From NCBI RefSeq assembly GCF_000424065.1, contig NZ_AUJE01000026.1, positions 1 through 58,802 on the forward strand: a DNA stretch of 58,802 nucleotides. Direction: 5' to 3'. The DNA comes from Selenomonas ruminantium subsp. ruminantium ATCC 12561. GTDB lineage: Bacteria; Bacillota; Negativicutes; Selenomonadales; Selenomonadaceae. Shown piece after piece: positions 26,405-33,041 of this stretch. The notes below the pieces were generated by a model. That model had not been told where the DNA came from. It did not search any database and worked only from the letters and a program-made list of their open reading frames with translations. The translations under genes were made by a program, and so were the position numbers. The first letter of the stretch is position 1. Each line of letters begins with the position of its first letter.

Positions 26405-27187
26405 TTATGTGGAAAAATAAAGCTGCTTGATTTCAGCTACAGCTTCCGGAATATTGGTAGGACATACATGAATGCCATAACCGACATAGAGCGGCGGTGT
26501 GGCAAAACGGGGCATGATTTTGGCATAAACTTGTCCCTTTAGCTGGTAGAAGAAGATATTGTAGCTTTGTATCCGTCCTTGATGAAAATGACGGGTGAAA
26601 TAGTCGGTGCCAATTTGCAGGAATTTGGCCAAAGCCGAGATGGCAGCAGGGCTTTCGATTTCTGCAGGGATAATATTGAGTTCCCAGAATCCGATTCGGG
26701 GAGTGGTGGAGATATTGAATTCCACGCCGTTTTGACAGGTGATGATTTCCCCAGCAAACTCCTCCGGCAGAGCGCTCAAAGGCTGTTCCAGGTGAGGAAA
26801 GGCTACAATCTGCATATGTGGATGACGGATAGTCCCGCCGGATAGCGGCCCATAGTTCTTGAAGAACACCACATCATCATATTTGCCGGATTGCAGGAGC
26901 CGCTGCCAATGGTGCAGGCCAAAGCGCAGCAGGCGTTCCATATGGGGGGCAGAGTAGTCTGGCATATCGCTGTGACAGATATCCGTTTCAATCAGGACGA
27001 ATTGTTCCGTGCCGGAAAGGACGTTATATTTATTGCGCAGCAGGATAATTGGCCCATCTTTATCGATGATATCCGTCAGTTCCTCTGGATGGCAGAAGGG
27101 GCAGTAGTTGTCCGGATGACGGATGGTTTCCGGTTTATTCTTTCCTATCTGCATATCAAAGTCTATGATATTGTATGGTATGGCCAT
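26405..27187 (-). CDS. DUF4931 family, GalT/HIT-like nucleotidyltransferase fold
   Basis: A 260-aa protein with a zinc-type 'NYCPFCHPEE' near the N-terminus and the HIT/GalT active-site segment 'GGTIRHPHMQIVAFP' (H-P-H-x-Q). The layout resembles galactose-1-phosphate uridylyltransferase, shortened, and corresponds to the DUF4931 family. The enzyme activity and substrate are unproven. Minus strand; ribosome site AAGGTGG. A candidate promoter, TTGTTT 17 nt TAGACT, lies around 27235-27265 on the minus strand. Confidence 0.75.
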   Translation of the reverse strand: MAIPYNIIDFDMQIGKNKPETIRHPDNYCPFCHPEELTDIIDKDGPIILLRNKYNVLSGTEQFVLIETDICHSDMPDYSAPHMERLLRFGLHHWQRLLQSGKYDDVVFFKNYGPLSGGTIRHPHMQIVAFPHLEQPLSALPEEFAGEIITCQNGVEFNISTTPRIGFWELNIIPAEIESPAAISALAKFLQIGTDYFTRHFHQGRIQSYNIFFYQLKGQVYAKIMPRFATPPLYVGYGIHVCPTNIPEAVAEIKQLYFST

Positions 27188-27280
27188 AGAATGTTCACCA
27201 CCTTAAAAAGTTTCGCACTGTATGTATTTATAGTTAAGTCTAGCACAAGGCATTTTGAAAAACAATGTGTCAGTGCATAT

Positions 27281-27320
27281 AAAATAACCCTACCGCAACA
27301 ACTGCGATAGGGTTATTTTA
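27281..27320 (-). terminator. terminator after rpmB
   Basis: Near-perfect 17-bp stem AAAATAACCCTA.CGCA / TGCG.TAGGGTTATTTT, U-tracts on both sides, so potentially bidirectional. Confidence 0.85.
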
Positions 27321-27355
27321 TGATATATCAGCTTTTGGTGATATTTATGCGCAAA

Positions 27356-27547
27356 TTAAAGGGCACGCTGAACCTTACCAGAACGCAGGCAACGCGTGCA
27401 GACGTTGACACGTTTCACTTCGCCTTCAACAACAGCGCGTACACGCTGGATGTTCGGCTTCCAAGTGCGTCTCGTCTTCAAGTGGGAATGGCTGACATTG
27501 TTGCCAGACAGTTCGCCTTTAGCGCAGATTTCGCAAACACTTGCCAT
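27356..27547 (-). CDS. rpmB: 50S ribosomal protein L28
   Basis: 63-aa L28 of the zinc-ribbon type: C5-x2-C8 ('CEICAK') and C50-x2-C53 ('CTRCLRS'), with 'SHSHLKTRRTWKPNIQRVRA' as the rRNA-binding core. Very strong ribosome site AGAAGGAGGTG, 8 nt before ATG. Minus strand, monocistronic; the structured RNA candidate lies upstream of it on the same strand and might form part of its leader. Confidence 0.96.
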   Translation of the reverse strand: MASVCEICAKGELSGNNVSHSHLKTRRTWKPNIQRVRAVVEGEVKRVNVCTRCLRSGKVQRAL

Positions 27548-27634
27548 GTGTTACACCTCCTTCTAAAAATATGGTCTAATATACTCGAATATACATATCT
27601 AAGCACATTTGAACCCTATAAACATAAATTTAAG

Positions 27635-28031
27635 GAATGTTTGCCCTTCATACAACAAAAGGGCAAACGTCCTCTTTTGTGGCATCTCTGCCATCTCCGT
27701 GCAAGCACGGGAAATTTCCTTCTTGCCCATGTCATCATGAAGCTCATGTGTTTCCCTGTTATCCCCGCAGGACATTAGCGGTGTTTCTTGGTTGGCACTC
27801 TCAGAGCAGCGGACTGATGGTTTACATCCGCAGGTGAGTCTTTAACTTATCCCGACAACTTAGTTCATCCCGCAAACAGCTTTCGCTGAACACGGTCACT
27901 TGGGCTTGAAACGGCCCGTTAAGCATATGTATATAAGATTTTGTCCACTTATATACATATTTATCGATATTTTCAACTACTTAACGGTTCGTCCTTAACC
28001 TGTGGGAGCCAACTCGCTCCTAACACACAAT
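27635..28031 (-). ncRNA. unassigned structured RNA candidate (about 400 nt)
   Basis: Downstream of a strong minus-strand promoter lies a coding-free stretch full of stable stems, read on the minus strand: GGAGC/GCTCC; a two-part long hairpin CCGTTAAG/CTTAACGG enclosing CTTATATACATA/TATGTATATAAG (27916-27987); CAGCGAAAGCTG with a GNRA tetraloop; CATGAGCTTCATG; CCGTGCTTGCACGG; GGCAGAGATGCC; and a final stem GTTTGCCCTT/AAGGGCAAAC (27639-27668). It does not show RNase P (GAGGAAAGTCC), tmRNA, SRP, 6S, T-box or lysine-riboswitch signatures that I can find. The last stem lacks a strong U-tract, so read-through into rpmB, 90 nt further, is possible. Confidence 0.55.
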
Positions 28032-28037
28032 AATGGT

Positions 28038-28066
28038 ATTTTAGCACAAAAAGTGGGGGGGTGCAA
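28038..28066 (-). promoter_or_regulatory. promoter of the structured RNA candidate
   Basis: On the minus strand: TTGCAC (28066-28061), 17-nt spacer, TGC-TAAAAT (extended -10, 28043-28038). Predicted start near 28031. Confidence 0.7.
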
Positions 28067-28165
28067 GTACTTTTACTTGACAGGGTGAAAAATTTGGCCA
28101 AAAATTTTGCTTATCGCAAATCCTGTGGTGTTTTTTGTAAAAGAAGTTTTTATTTCGATTTTATA

Positions 28166-28194
28166 TTGTTAATTTGTATCATTTATATTACAAT
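28166..28194 (+). promoter_or_regulatory. ldc promoter
   Basis: TTGTTA (28166-28171), 17-nt spacer, TACAAT (28189-28194), about 60 nt before the ldc start; divergent from the RNA promoter 100 bp away. Confidence 0.6.
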
Positions 28195-28255
28195 GTAGCT
28201 TATGAGATGAACATTTGTCAATTCATCTTAAATTTACTATGGAACGGGTTGTGTT

Positions 28256-29437
28256 ATGCAAAATTTCAGACTTACCGAAAAAGAAGTAAAAACGCTTGCC
28301 AAGCGTTACCCGACGCCCTTTTTGGTGGCATCGCTGGACAAGGTTGAGGAAAACTACCAGTTTATGCGCCGTCATTTACCGCGGGCGGGGGTATTTTATG
28401 CGATGAAGGCGAATCCTACGCCGGAAATTTTGTCCCGGTTGGCAGGTTTGGGCGCTCATTTTGATGTGGCCTCTGCCGGGGAGATGGAGATTCTACATGA
28501 ATTGGGTGTAGATGGTTCGCAGATGATATATGCTAATCCGGTAAAGGATAGGCGGGGTTTGGAGGCGGCTCAGAAGTTTAACGTGCGCCGCTTTACCTTT
28601 GATGACCACACCGAGATTCCCAAGATGGCTGAGGCTGTGCCAGGGGCCGATGTATTGGTGCGCATTGCTGTGCGCAATAACAAGGCGCTGGTGGATCTCA
28701 ATACGAAGTTCGGTGCACCTGTTGAAGAAGCCCTTGACCTCCTTTTGGCCGCCCAAAAAGCGGGCCTGCATGCTATGGGCATCTGCTTCCATGTGGGCAG
28801 TCAGTCCCTCTCCACAGCAGCTTATGAAGAAGCCTTGCTGGTGGCGAGAAAACTCTTTGATGAAGCAGAAGAAATGGGCATGCACCTGACGGATTTGGAT
28901 ATCGGCGGCGGTTTCCCCGTGCCGGATGCCAATGGCCTGAATGTGGATTTGGCGGCGATGATGGAAGCCATCAACAAACAGATTGACCGACTGTTCCCGG
29001 ATACGGCGGTTTGGACGGAGCCAGGACGTTATATGTGCGGTACGGCAGTAAATCTCATCACTTCCGTTATCGGTACCAAGAATCGTGGTGAGCAGCCCTG
29101 GTATATTCTCGATGAGGGCATTTATGGCTGTTTCTCCGGGATTATGTATGACCATTGGACGTATCCATTGCACTGCTTCGGCAAGAGCGCCAAGAAACTT
29201 TCAACCTTCGGTGGCCCCAGCTGTGATGGCATTGATGTGCTGTATCGCGACTTTATGGCGCCGGAACTGAAAATCGGAGATAACGTATTGGTGACGGAGA
29301 TGGGCGCGTATACCAGCGTCAGTGCGACCCGTTTCAATGGCTTTTACCTGGCGCCGACCATTATCTTTGAGCAGCAGCCAGAGTATGAGGCGCGTATTAC
29401 GGACGATGACGAAATCAAGGATAAGGCGGCAGTATAA
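28256..29437 (+). CDS. ldc: lysine/ornithine decarboxylase, PLP-dependent, alanine-racemase fold
   Basis: 393 aa, the same length as the Selenomonas ruminantium enzyme that decarboxylates lysine to cadaverine and ornithine to putrescine. The PLP lysine is K51 ('FYAMKANP'); also 'ICFHVGSQSLS', 'DIGGGFPVPD', 'TEPGRYMCGTAV' and 'GPSCDGID' (S322, catalytic Cys next to it). A44, G45, V46, P54 and S322, the positions reported to set dual Lys/Orn specificity in S. ruminantium, are all as in that enzyme. In Selenomonas, cadaverine is attached to peptidoglycan and holds the outer membrane. The stop shares its last base with the next ATG. Confidence 0.93.
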   Translation: MQNFRLTEKEVKTLAKRYPTPFLVASLDKVEENYQFMRRHLPRAGVFYAMKANPTPEILSRLAGLGAHFDVASAGEMEILHELGVDGSQMIYANPVKDRRGLEAAQKFNVRRFTFDDHTEIPKMAEAVPGADVLVRIAVRNNKALVDLNTKFGAPVEEALDLLLAAQKAGLHAMGICFHVGSQSLSTAAYEEALLVARKLFDEAEEMGMHLTDLDIGGGFPVPDANGLNVDLAAMMEAINKQIDRLFPDTAVWTEPGRYMCGTAVNLITSVIGTKNRGEQPWYILDEGIYGCFSGIMYDHWTYPLHCFGKSAKKLSTFGGPSCDGIDVLYRDFMAPELKIGDNVLVTEMGAYTSVSATRFNGFYLAPTIIFEQQPEYEARITDDDEIKDKAAV

Positions 29438-29622
29438 TGGACATTGCAGAAATCAAGCACATGCTGTTGCATGCGCTGACGGAAGATGAATTGGTGGAGC
29501 GTCTGGACAAGGCAAAATCCCAGCAGGAAGTGTATGGCATTTTGCAGGAGTTGTCATACTTCACCCTGACCATGGAAGAATTCAAACAGGGAATAGAAGC
29601 CCTGCAAAACGAAGAAGCATAA
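29437..29622 (+). CDS. Nif11-like small protein coupled to ldc
   Basis: 61 aa starting in TAATG, so its A is the last base of the ldc stop: translation is almost certainly coupled. 'LTEDELVERLDKAKSQQEVYGILQELSY' followed by 'LTMEEFKQGIEALQ' matches the Nif11 leader-like helical pattern (D-x-x-L-x-x-x-L then an 'LT-x-EEF/L' turn). There is no double-Gly cleavage site and no core peptide, so it is not an obvious RiPP precursor. A regulatory or stabilising partner of the decarboxylase is a guess. Confidence 0.65.
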   Translation: MDIAEIKHMLLHALTEDELVERLDKAKSQQEVYGILQELSYFTLTMEEFKQGIEALQNEEA

Positions 29623-29625
29623 ACG

Positions 29626-29663
29626 AAAAGCTGACAAGTCCTAATTGACCTGTCAGCTTTTCT
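29626..29663 (+). terminator. terminator of ldc operon
   Basis: AAAAGCTGACAAG (29626-29638) / CTGTCAGCTTTT (29650-29661) stem with TCTT tail. Confidence 0.8.
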
Positions 29664-29707
29664 TGCACAAGTATTTTTCAGATAAATCAGATTTTGAGGT
29701 GGCGAAC

Positions 29708-30541
29708 ATGAATAAGCAAGCATGTAATCTTTGTCCGCATCATTGTGCTTTGGCAGAAGGACAAGTTGGTTTTTGCCGTACACGCCGCAACGAGGGAGGG
29801 CAGATAAAAAGTCTGAATTACGGCAGAGTTACTTCGCTGGCCATTGACCCCATCGAAAAAAAGCCTTTGTATCATTTTTATCCGGGCAGCGTGATTCTGT
29901 CCCTGGGCAGTTTCGGTTGCAATATGGCCTGTCCCTTTTGCCAGAATCATACGATTTCCCAAGGGGGAGAGCGGGAAGTACGCTGGCAAATCAGTCCGAT
30001 GCAGTTGGCAGAGCTGGCGCAGGAGACAAGTCAGCAATATGGCAGTATCGGCGTGGCCTTTACCTATAACGAGCCATTACTGAGCTATGAATACCTGCGG
30101 GATACGCTGCCCTTATTGCATCAGGCGGGACAAAAAAACGTGCTCGTTACGAACGGACAGATTGAAGAAGAACCATTGACGGAATTGCTGCCTTATGTGG
30201 ATGCCATGAATATCGACCTCAAGGCCTTTGCGGACAAAACGTATGCCAAACTGGGCGGCAGCCTGCAGGCTGCACAGCGGACAATCCAAATGGCGGCAGA
30301 AGCGGGCGTGTATGTGGAAGTGACCACATTGGTTGTTCCGGGCATAAGCGATGATATCAACGAATTTTGTGCGGAGGTAGATTGGCTGGCAGGTGTCAAT
30401 AGAGAAATCCCCCTGCATTTGTCACGCTATTTTCCACGCTATCAATATAAAGCATCTGCCACGCAATTGGATAAGCTCTATGAATTGCAAAAAATAGCCC
30501 AAAAGAGAATGAAATATGTGTACTTGGGCAATGTCGGTTGA
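29708..30541 (+). CDS. AmrS-like radical SAM protein (AmmeMemoRadiSam family)
   Basis: 277 aa with the radical-SAM cysteines C71-x3-C75-x2-C78 ('CNMACPFC') and an N-terminal 'CNLCPHHC...GFCRTR' cysteine cluster, both typical of the AmrS-type enzymes related to pyruvate-formate-lyase activase; also 'GVAFTYNEPLLSYEYL' and 'NIDLKAF'. The usual AmmeMemo partners (AMMECR1, Memo) are not in this window. The start is ATG 29708, 6 nt after GAGGTGG; the frame extends to 29645 but that part lies in the upstream terminator. Confidence 0.85.
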   Translation: MNKQACNLCPHHCALAEGQVGFCRTRRNEGGQIKSLNYGRVTSLAIDPIEKKPLYHFYPGSVILSLGSFGCNMACPFCQNHTISQGGEREVRWQISPMQLAELAQETSQQYGSIGVAFTYNEPLLSYEYLRDTLPLLHQAGQKNVLVTNGQIEEEPLTELLPYVDAMNIDLKAFADKTYAKLGGSLQAAQRTIQMAAEAGVYVEVTTLVVPGISDDINEFCAEVDWLAGVNREIPLHLSRYFPRYQYKASATQLDKLYELQKIAQKRMKYVYLGNVG

Positions 30542-30550
30542 CCAGTCAAT

Positions 30551-30580
30551 TTGACCGGTTAGCGGCGGGCGGTGTATAAT
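30551..30580 (+). promoter_or_regulatory. promoter of uma2-like gene
   Basis: TTGACC (30551-30556), 18-nt spacer, TG-TATAAT (30575-30580). The -35 lies in a palindromic motif (GACCAGTCAATTTGACCGGT) also seen near other transcript ends. Confidence 0.65.
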
Positions 30581-30633
30581 ATGGGAGAACAGGAAAAGAT
30601 ATAGGCGTTCATAGTGAAAGAGAGGGATTTCGG

Positions 30634-31188
30634 ATGGAGGCGCTGAAGGACTACCGAAAAAACGAATTGCTGAATGGCGTTGTGTATAATATGAGTCCGG
30701 CAAATATTCGTCATATTCGAATACAGGGGCATTTGCACCGGATTATCGGCAATTTCCTGCAAGGGAAGAAATGTATGGTGTTCTCCGAAGCAGAAGTCGT
30801 ATTTAGCGAACAAAACCATTTGATACCGGACATTAACATCACTTGTGAACGCTCTAAGGTTAAAGATACCTATATTGACGGAGCACCGGACTTTGTTGCT
30901 GAAATTCTTTCGCCCAGTACCCGCAAACGGGATATGACCGTCAAGAAGGATATTTACGAAAAATTTGGGGTAAAAGAATATTGGATAATCAGCCCTAAAG
31001 ACGAAGCTATTGAAGTATACAGACTTAATGAGCATGGTGTGTACTATCTTGACAATATCTATACAAACTTCAGTGAAAATGAGTGGGCACGTTTAACAGC
31101 AGAAGAAAGAGCTGAACAAAAACTGTCCTTGAAAGTGAGTTTGTATGATGATTTGGAGATTCAGTTAAAGGATATTTTTGCTGATTGA
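30634..31188 (+). CDS. Uma2-family (DUF820) PD-(D/E)xK nuclease-like protein
   Basis: 184 aa, full length for the family. Core: 'NHLIPDINI' (D66), 'PDFVAEILSPSTRKRDMTVKKDIYEKFGVKEYWII' in part, with E90 and K104/K105 as putative metal-site residues. The family is abundant in cyanobacteria and filamentous bacteria and its biological role is not settled; restriction-like or transposon-linked roles are proposed. Ribosome site GAGAGGG. It marks the left edge of the defence-type gene cluster. Confidence 0.85.
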   Translation: MEALKDYRKNELLNGVVYNMSPANIRHIRIQGHLHRIIGNFLQGKKCMVFSEAEVVFSEQNHLIPDINITCERSKVKDTYIDGAPDFVAEILSPSTRKRDMTVKKDIYEKFGVKEYWIISPKDEAIEVYRLNEHGVYYLDNIYTNFSENEWARLTAEERAEQKLSLKVSLYDDLEIQLKDIFAD

Positions 31189-31189
31189 A

Positions 31190-31323
31190 CCATCAGAAAC
31201 ATTTTCAGCCGTGAGGCGTATGCCAAAAGTTTGCAAGATGCTCGTGATGTTTTTGAAGCACGTATTCTTGATAAGCAGGGAAGTACTACTTTTGAATTTT
31301 TGGCAGCTAATTACGGGAAATGA
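31190..31323 (+). pseudogene. open remnant in frame with the uma2-like gene, no start
   Basis: After the TGA of the uma2-like gene the same frame stays open for 44 codons to a TGA at 31321, encoding a protein-like sequence ('NIFSREAYAKSLQDARDVFEARI', 'TTFEFLAANYGK' in short pieces). There is no ATG and no ribosome site. It is probably the tail of a lost gene or of a longer ancestral Uma2 fusion; it could also be chance. Confidence 0.3.
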
Positions 31324-31333
31324 GGTGTTGACT

Positions 31334-31549
31334 ATGAATCAGGACAGCATGGAATTTGTAGTTTACATGATTCACGCTTGTGCCAATAAATGGAATCTTT
31401 CTCCCAAACAGGTATATGGTAAATTGCAGGAGACTGGCTGTATTGACAAATATCTCGTGCCTAATTATGATATTCTCCATACGCAGGGCAGCGGCTATTT
31501 GGTAGATGACATTAAAGAATACTTGCGGATAAGAGGTGTGGAGGTATGA
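31334..31549 (+). CDS. DUF3791 family protein (antitoxin-like partner)
   Basis: 71 aa: 'FVVYMIHACANKWNLSPKQVYGKLQETGCIDKYLVPNYDILHTQG' shows the DUF3791 pattern, ending in 'YLVDDIKEYLRIRGVEV'. Start ATG 31334 with GAGGTG 6 nt upstream; an upstream extension to 31178 is unsupported. The stop overlaps the following DUF3990 start (ATGA), so the pair is coupled. Confidence 0.75.
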   Translation: MNQDSMEFVVYMIHACANKWNLSPKQVYGKLQETGCIDKYLVPNYDILHTQGSGYLVDDIKEYLRIRGVEV

Positions 31550-32025
31550 TAGTTTATCACGGCTCGACAGAGATAATCAAAAAGCCGGATGTGTTGCATT
31601 CTTATCGGTTGCTTGATTTTGGTCAGGGATTTTATGTAACTACGGTCAAGGAACAGGCTATGCGCTGGGCACGGCGTAAGGCTGGTTTGCAAAAGGGGAA
31701 ATCAGCTGTGGTGAATTGCTATCAGATGGCTGATGATATTGACGGTTTGAAGCATAAGACGTTTTCGGAAGATTTGATGGAATGGATAGACTTTGTTTGC
31801 AAGTGCCGGGATGGAAATACAGATTATAAAGAGTATGACCTAATTTCTGGTAAGGTTGCAAATGATAAAGTGTTTCGGGTGGTGGACTTATACCGTACTG
31901 GCATTTGGGAGAAGGATAGAGCATTAAAGGAAATCAAAGCTTATCCCAATTATGACCAGATAGCGTTCATAACACAGAAAGCCATTGATAAATTACTGAG
32001 TTACGATTCTTACTTTGAGGTGTAA
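31546..32025 (+). CDS. DUF3990 family protein, ADP-ribosyltransferase-like toxin candidate
   Basis: 159 aa. 'MIVYHGSTEII' (H5-G), 'LLDFGQGFYVTTVKEQAMRWA' and 'VFRVVDLYRTG' follow the arrangement of the DUF3990 family, which has been related to ADP-ribosyltransferases (first-strand H-G, aromatic 'GFYVT' turn). Coupled to DUF3791 upstream and a short acidic protein downstream. The toxin role is inferred from this arrangement; the target is unknown. Confidence 0.75.
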   Translation: MIVYHGSTEIIKKPDVLHSYRLLDFGQGFYVTTVKEQAMRWARRKAGLQKGKSAVVNCYQMADDIDGLKHKTFSEDLMEWIDFVCKCRDGNTDYKEYDLISGKVANDKVFRVVDLYRTGIWEKDRALKEIKAYPNYDQIAFITQKAIDKLLSYDSYFEV

Positions 32026-32028
32026 GTC

Positions 32029-32259
32029 ATGGACGAAAATGTTTTGGAACAGGTCTATCAGGAAAAACTGGAAGAACGTATTATCGCGCAGCTGGCCCAG
32101 GAGAAAGCGATATCGCTGGAAAAGGCCATGCACATATATTATGGCAGTGATTTAGCTGATAAAATCCATAGCGGCATGGAGGGGATTCAGTATTTGGACT
32201 ATCGAGTTTTGACACAGATACTGGAAGAAACGGAACTTGAAAGATTTTTGGATAATTGA
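32029..32259 (+). CDS. small acidic third member of DUF3791/DUF3990 cassette
   Basis: 76 aa, predicted mostly helical ('LEQVYQEKLEERIIAQLAQE' then 'MHIYYGSDLADKIHSGMEGIQYLDYRVL'). It starts 3 nt after the DUF3990 gene. The 'YYGSDLADKI..G..GIQYLD' core is familiar from similar three-gene cassettes in Firmicutes. It may be the antitoxin or a third component. Confidence 0.65.
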   Translation: MDENVLEQVYQEKLEERIIAQLAQEKAISLEKAMHIYYGSDLADKIHSGMEGIQYLDYRVLTQILEETELERFLDN

Positions 32260-32290
32260 TCGCTCAGTTGCCCTTTTATTATCCAATGAT

Positions 32291-32312
32291 GCAGCCTTCG
32301 GGCTGCTTTTTT
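32291..32312 (+). terminator. terminator after toxin-antitoxin-like cassette
   Basis: GCAGCC-TTCG-GGCTGC (32291-32306) followed by six T. The UUCG tetraloop makes it a very stable terminator. Confidence 0.9.
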
Positions 32313-32438
32313 CATGCCTGTTGTACCATAGATCTCTTCAAATAACATTAACATACTACATTTAACGTGAAATTTTATCTATATAACGGCAAAAGAGAGT
32401 TTGTACCTGGCAATTCCCGCTAAAATGAAACTGGGGGG

Positions 32439-33041
32439 ATGAAAATGGATGATGTGCAAGAAATAACGATGCAATACTATAACGATAATGCAACAGAATT
32501 TGTCAGCCAAACCCAACAGGTGGACTTTACGGAAATCCAGCAAGCTTTTCTAAGGCGTATACCCGTTGGTGGTCATATATTGGATTTTGGCTGTGGCTCT
32601 GGGCGGGACAGCTATTATTTCCTCTCACAGGGATTTCGCGTAACCGCATTAGATGGAGCCGAAAACCTGGCCTCACTGGCAGAAGATTATATCCATCAGC
32701 AGGTGGTCAGACAGTCCTTTGCTGACTTTGCGGAAACCGATGCTTATGATGGGATATGGGCCTGTGCTTCCCTGTTGCATTTGCCTTGGAAAACATTAAG
32801 GCAGGTTGTGCAGAATTTGGCGGCTGGTTTGCATAGCGAGGGGATATTCTATGCTTCGTTCAAATATGGTGACTTTTCCGGTATGCGGCATGGCCGTTAT
32901 TTTACCGATTTGACAGAAGAACGCTGGCGATTACTGACGGAAGGTATTACATGGGAGACGTTGAACCTTTGGGTGACGGGCGATGTAAGGGAAGGGCGGT
33001 CAGATGAGCAATGGCTGAACATACTGTGCAAAAAACGCTAG
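32439..33041 (+). CDS. class I SAM-dependent methyltransferase (TehB/UbiE-like)
   Basis: 200 aa with motif I 'HILDFGCGSGRDS' near residue 46, 'VTALDGAENLASLA', and 'YDGIWACASLLHLPW' as in small-molecule methyltransferases. No DNA-methyltransferase (D/N)PP(Y/F) motif is visible, so a restriction-modification role is unlikely. Ribosome site GGGGGG. Its last 31 nt overlap the next gene. Confidence 0.85.
   Translation: MKMDDVQEITMQYYNDNATEFVSQTQQVDFTEIQQAFLRRIPVGGHILDFGCGSGRDSYYFLSQGFRVTALDGAENLASLAEDYIHQQVVRQSFADFAETDAYDGIWACASLLHLPWKTLRQVVQNLAAGLHSEGIFYASFKYGDFSGMRHGRYFTDLTEERWRLLTEGITWETLNLWVTGDVREGRSDEQWLNILCKKR

Noticed and set aside
27635-28031. RNase P RNA or tmRNA
   Set aside because: The universal GAGGAAAGTCC block of RNase P is absent, as are the tmRNA tag frame and tRNA-like end with CCA.
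28000-28255. Lysine riboswitch or T-box upstream of ldc
   Set aside because: The stems lie on the opposite strand behind a minus-strand promoter, and none of the conserved lysine-riboswitch or T-box sequences is visible on the plus strand.
32439-33041. DNA methyltransferase of a restriction-modification system
   Set aside because: Only the SAM-binding motif is present; there is no NPPY/DPPY-type catalytic motif or target-recognition domain.
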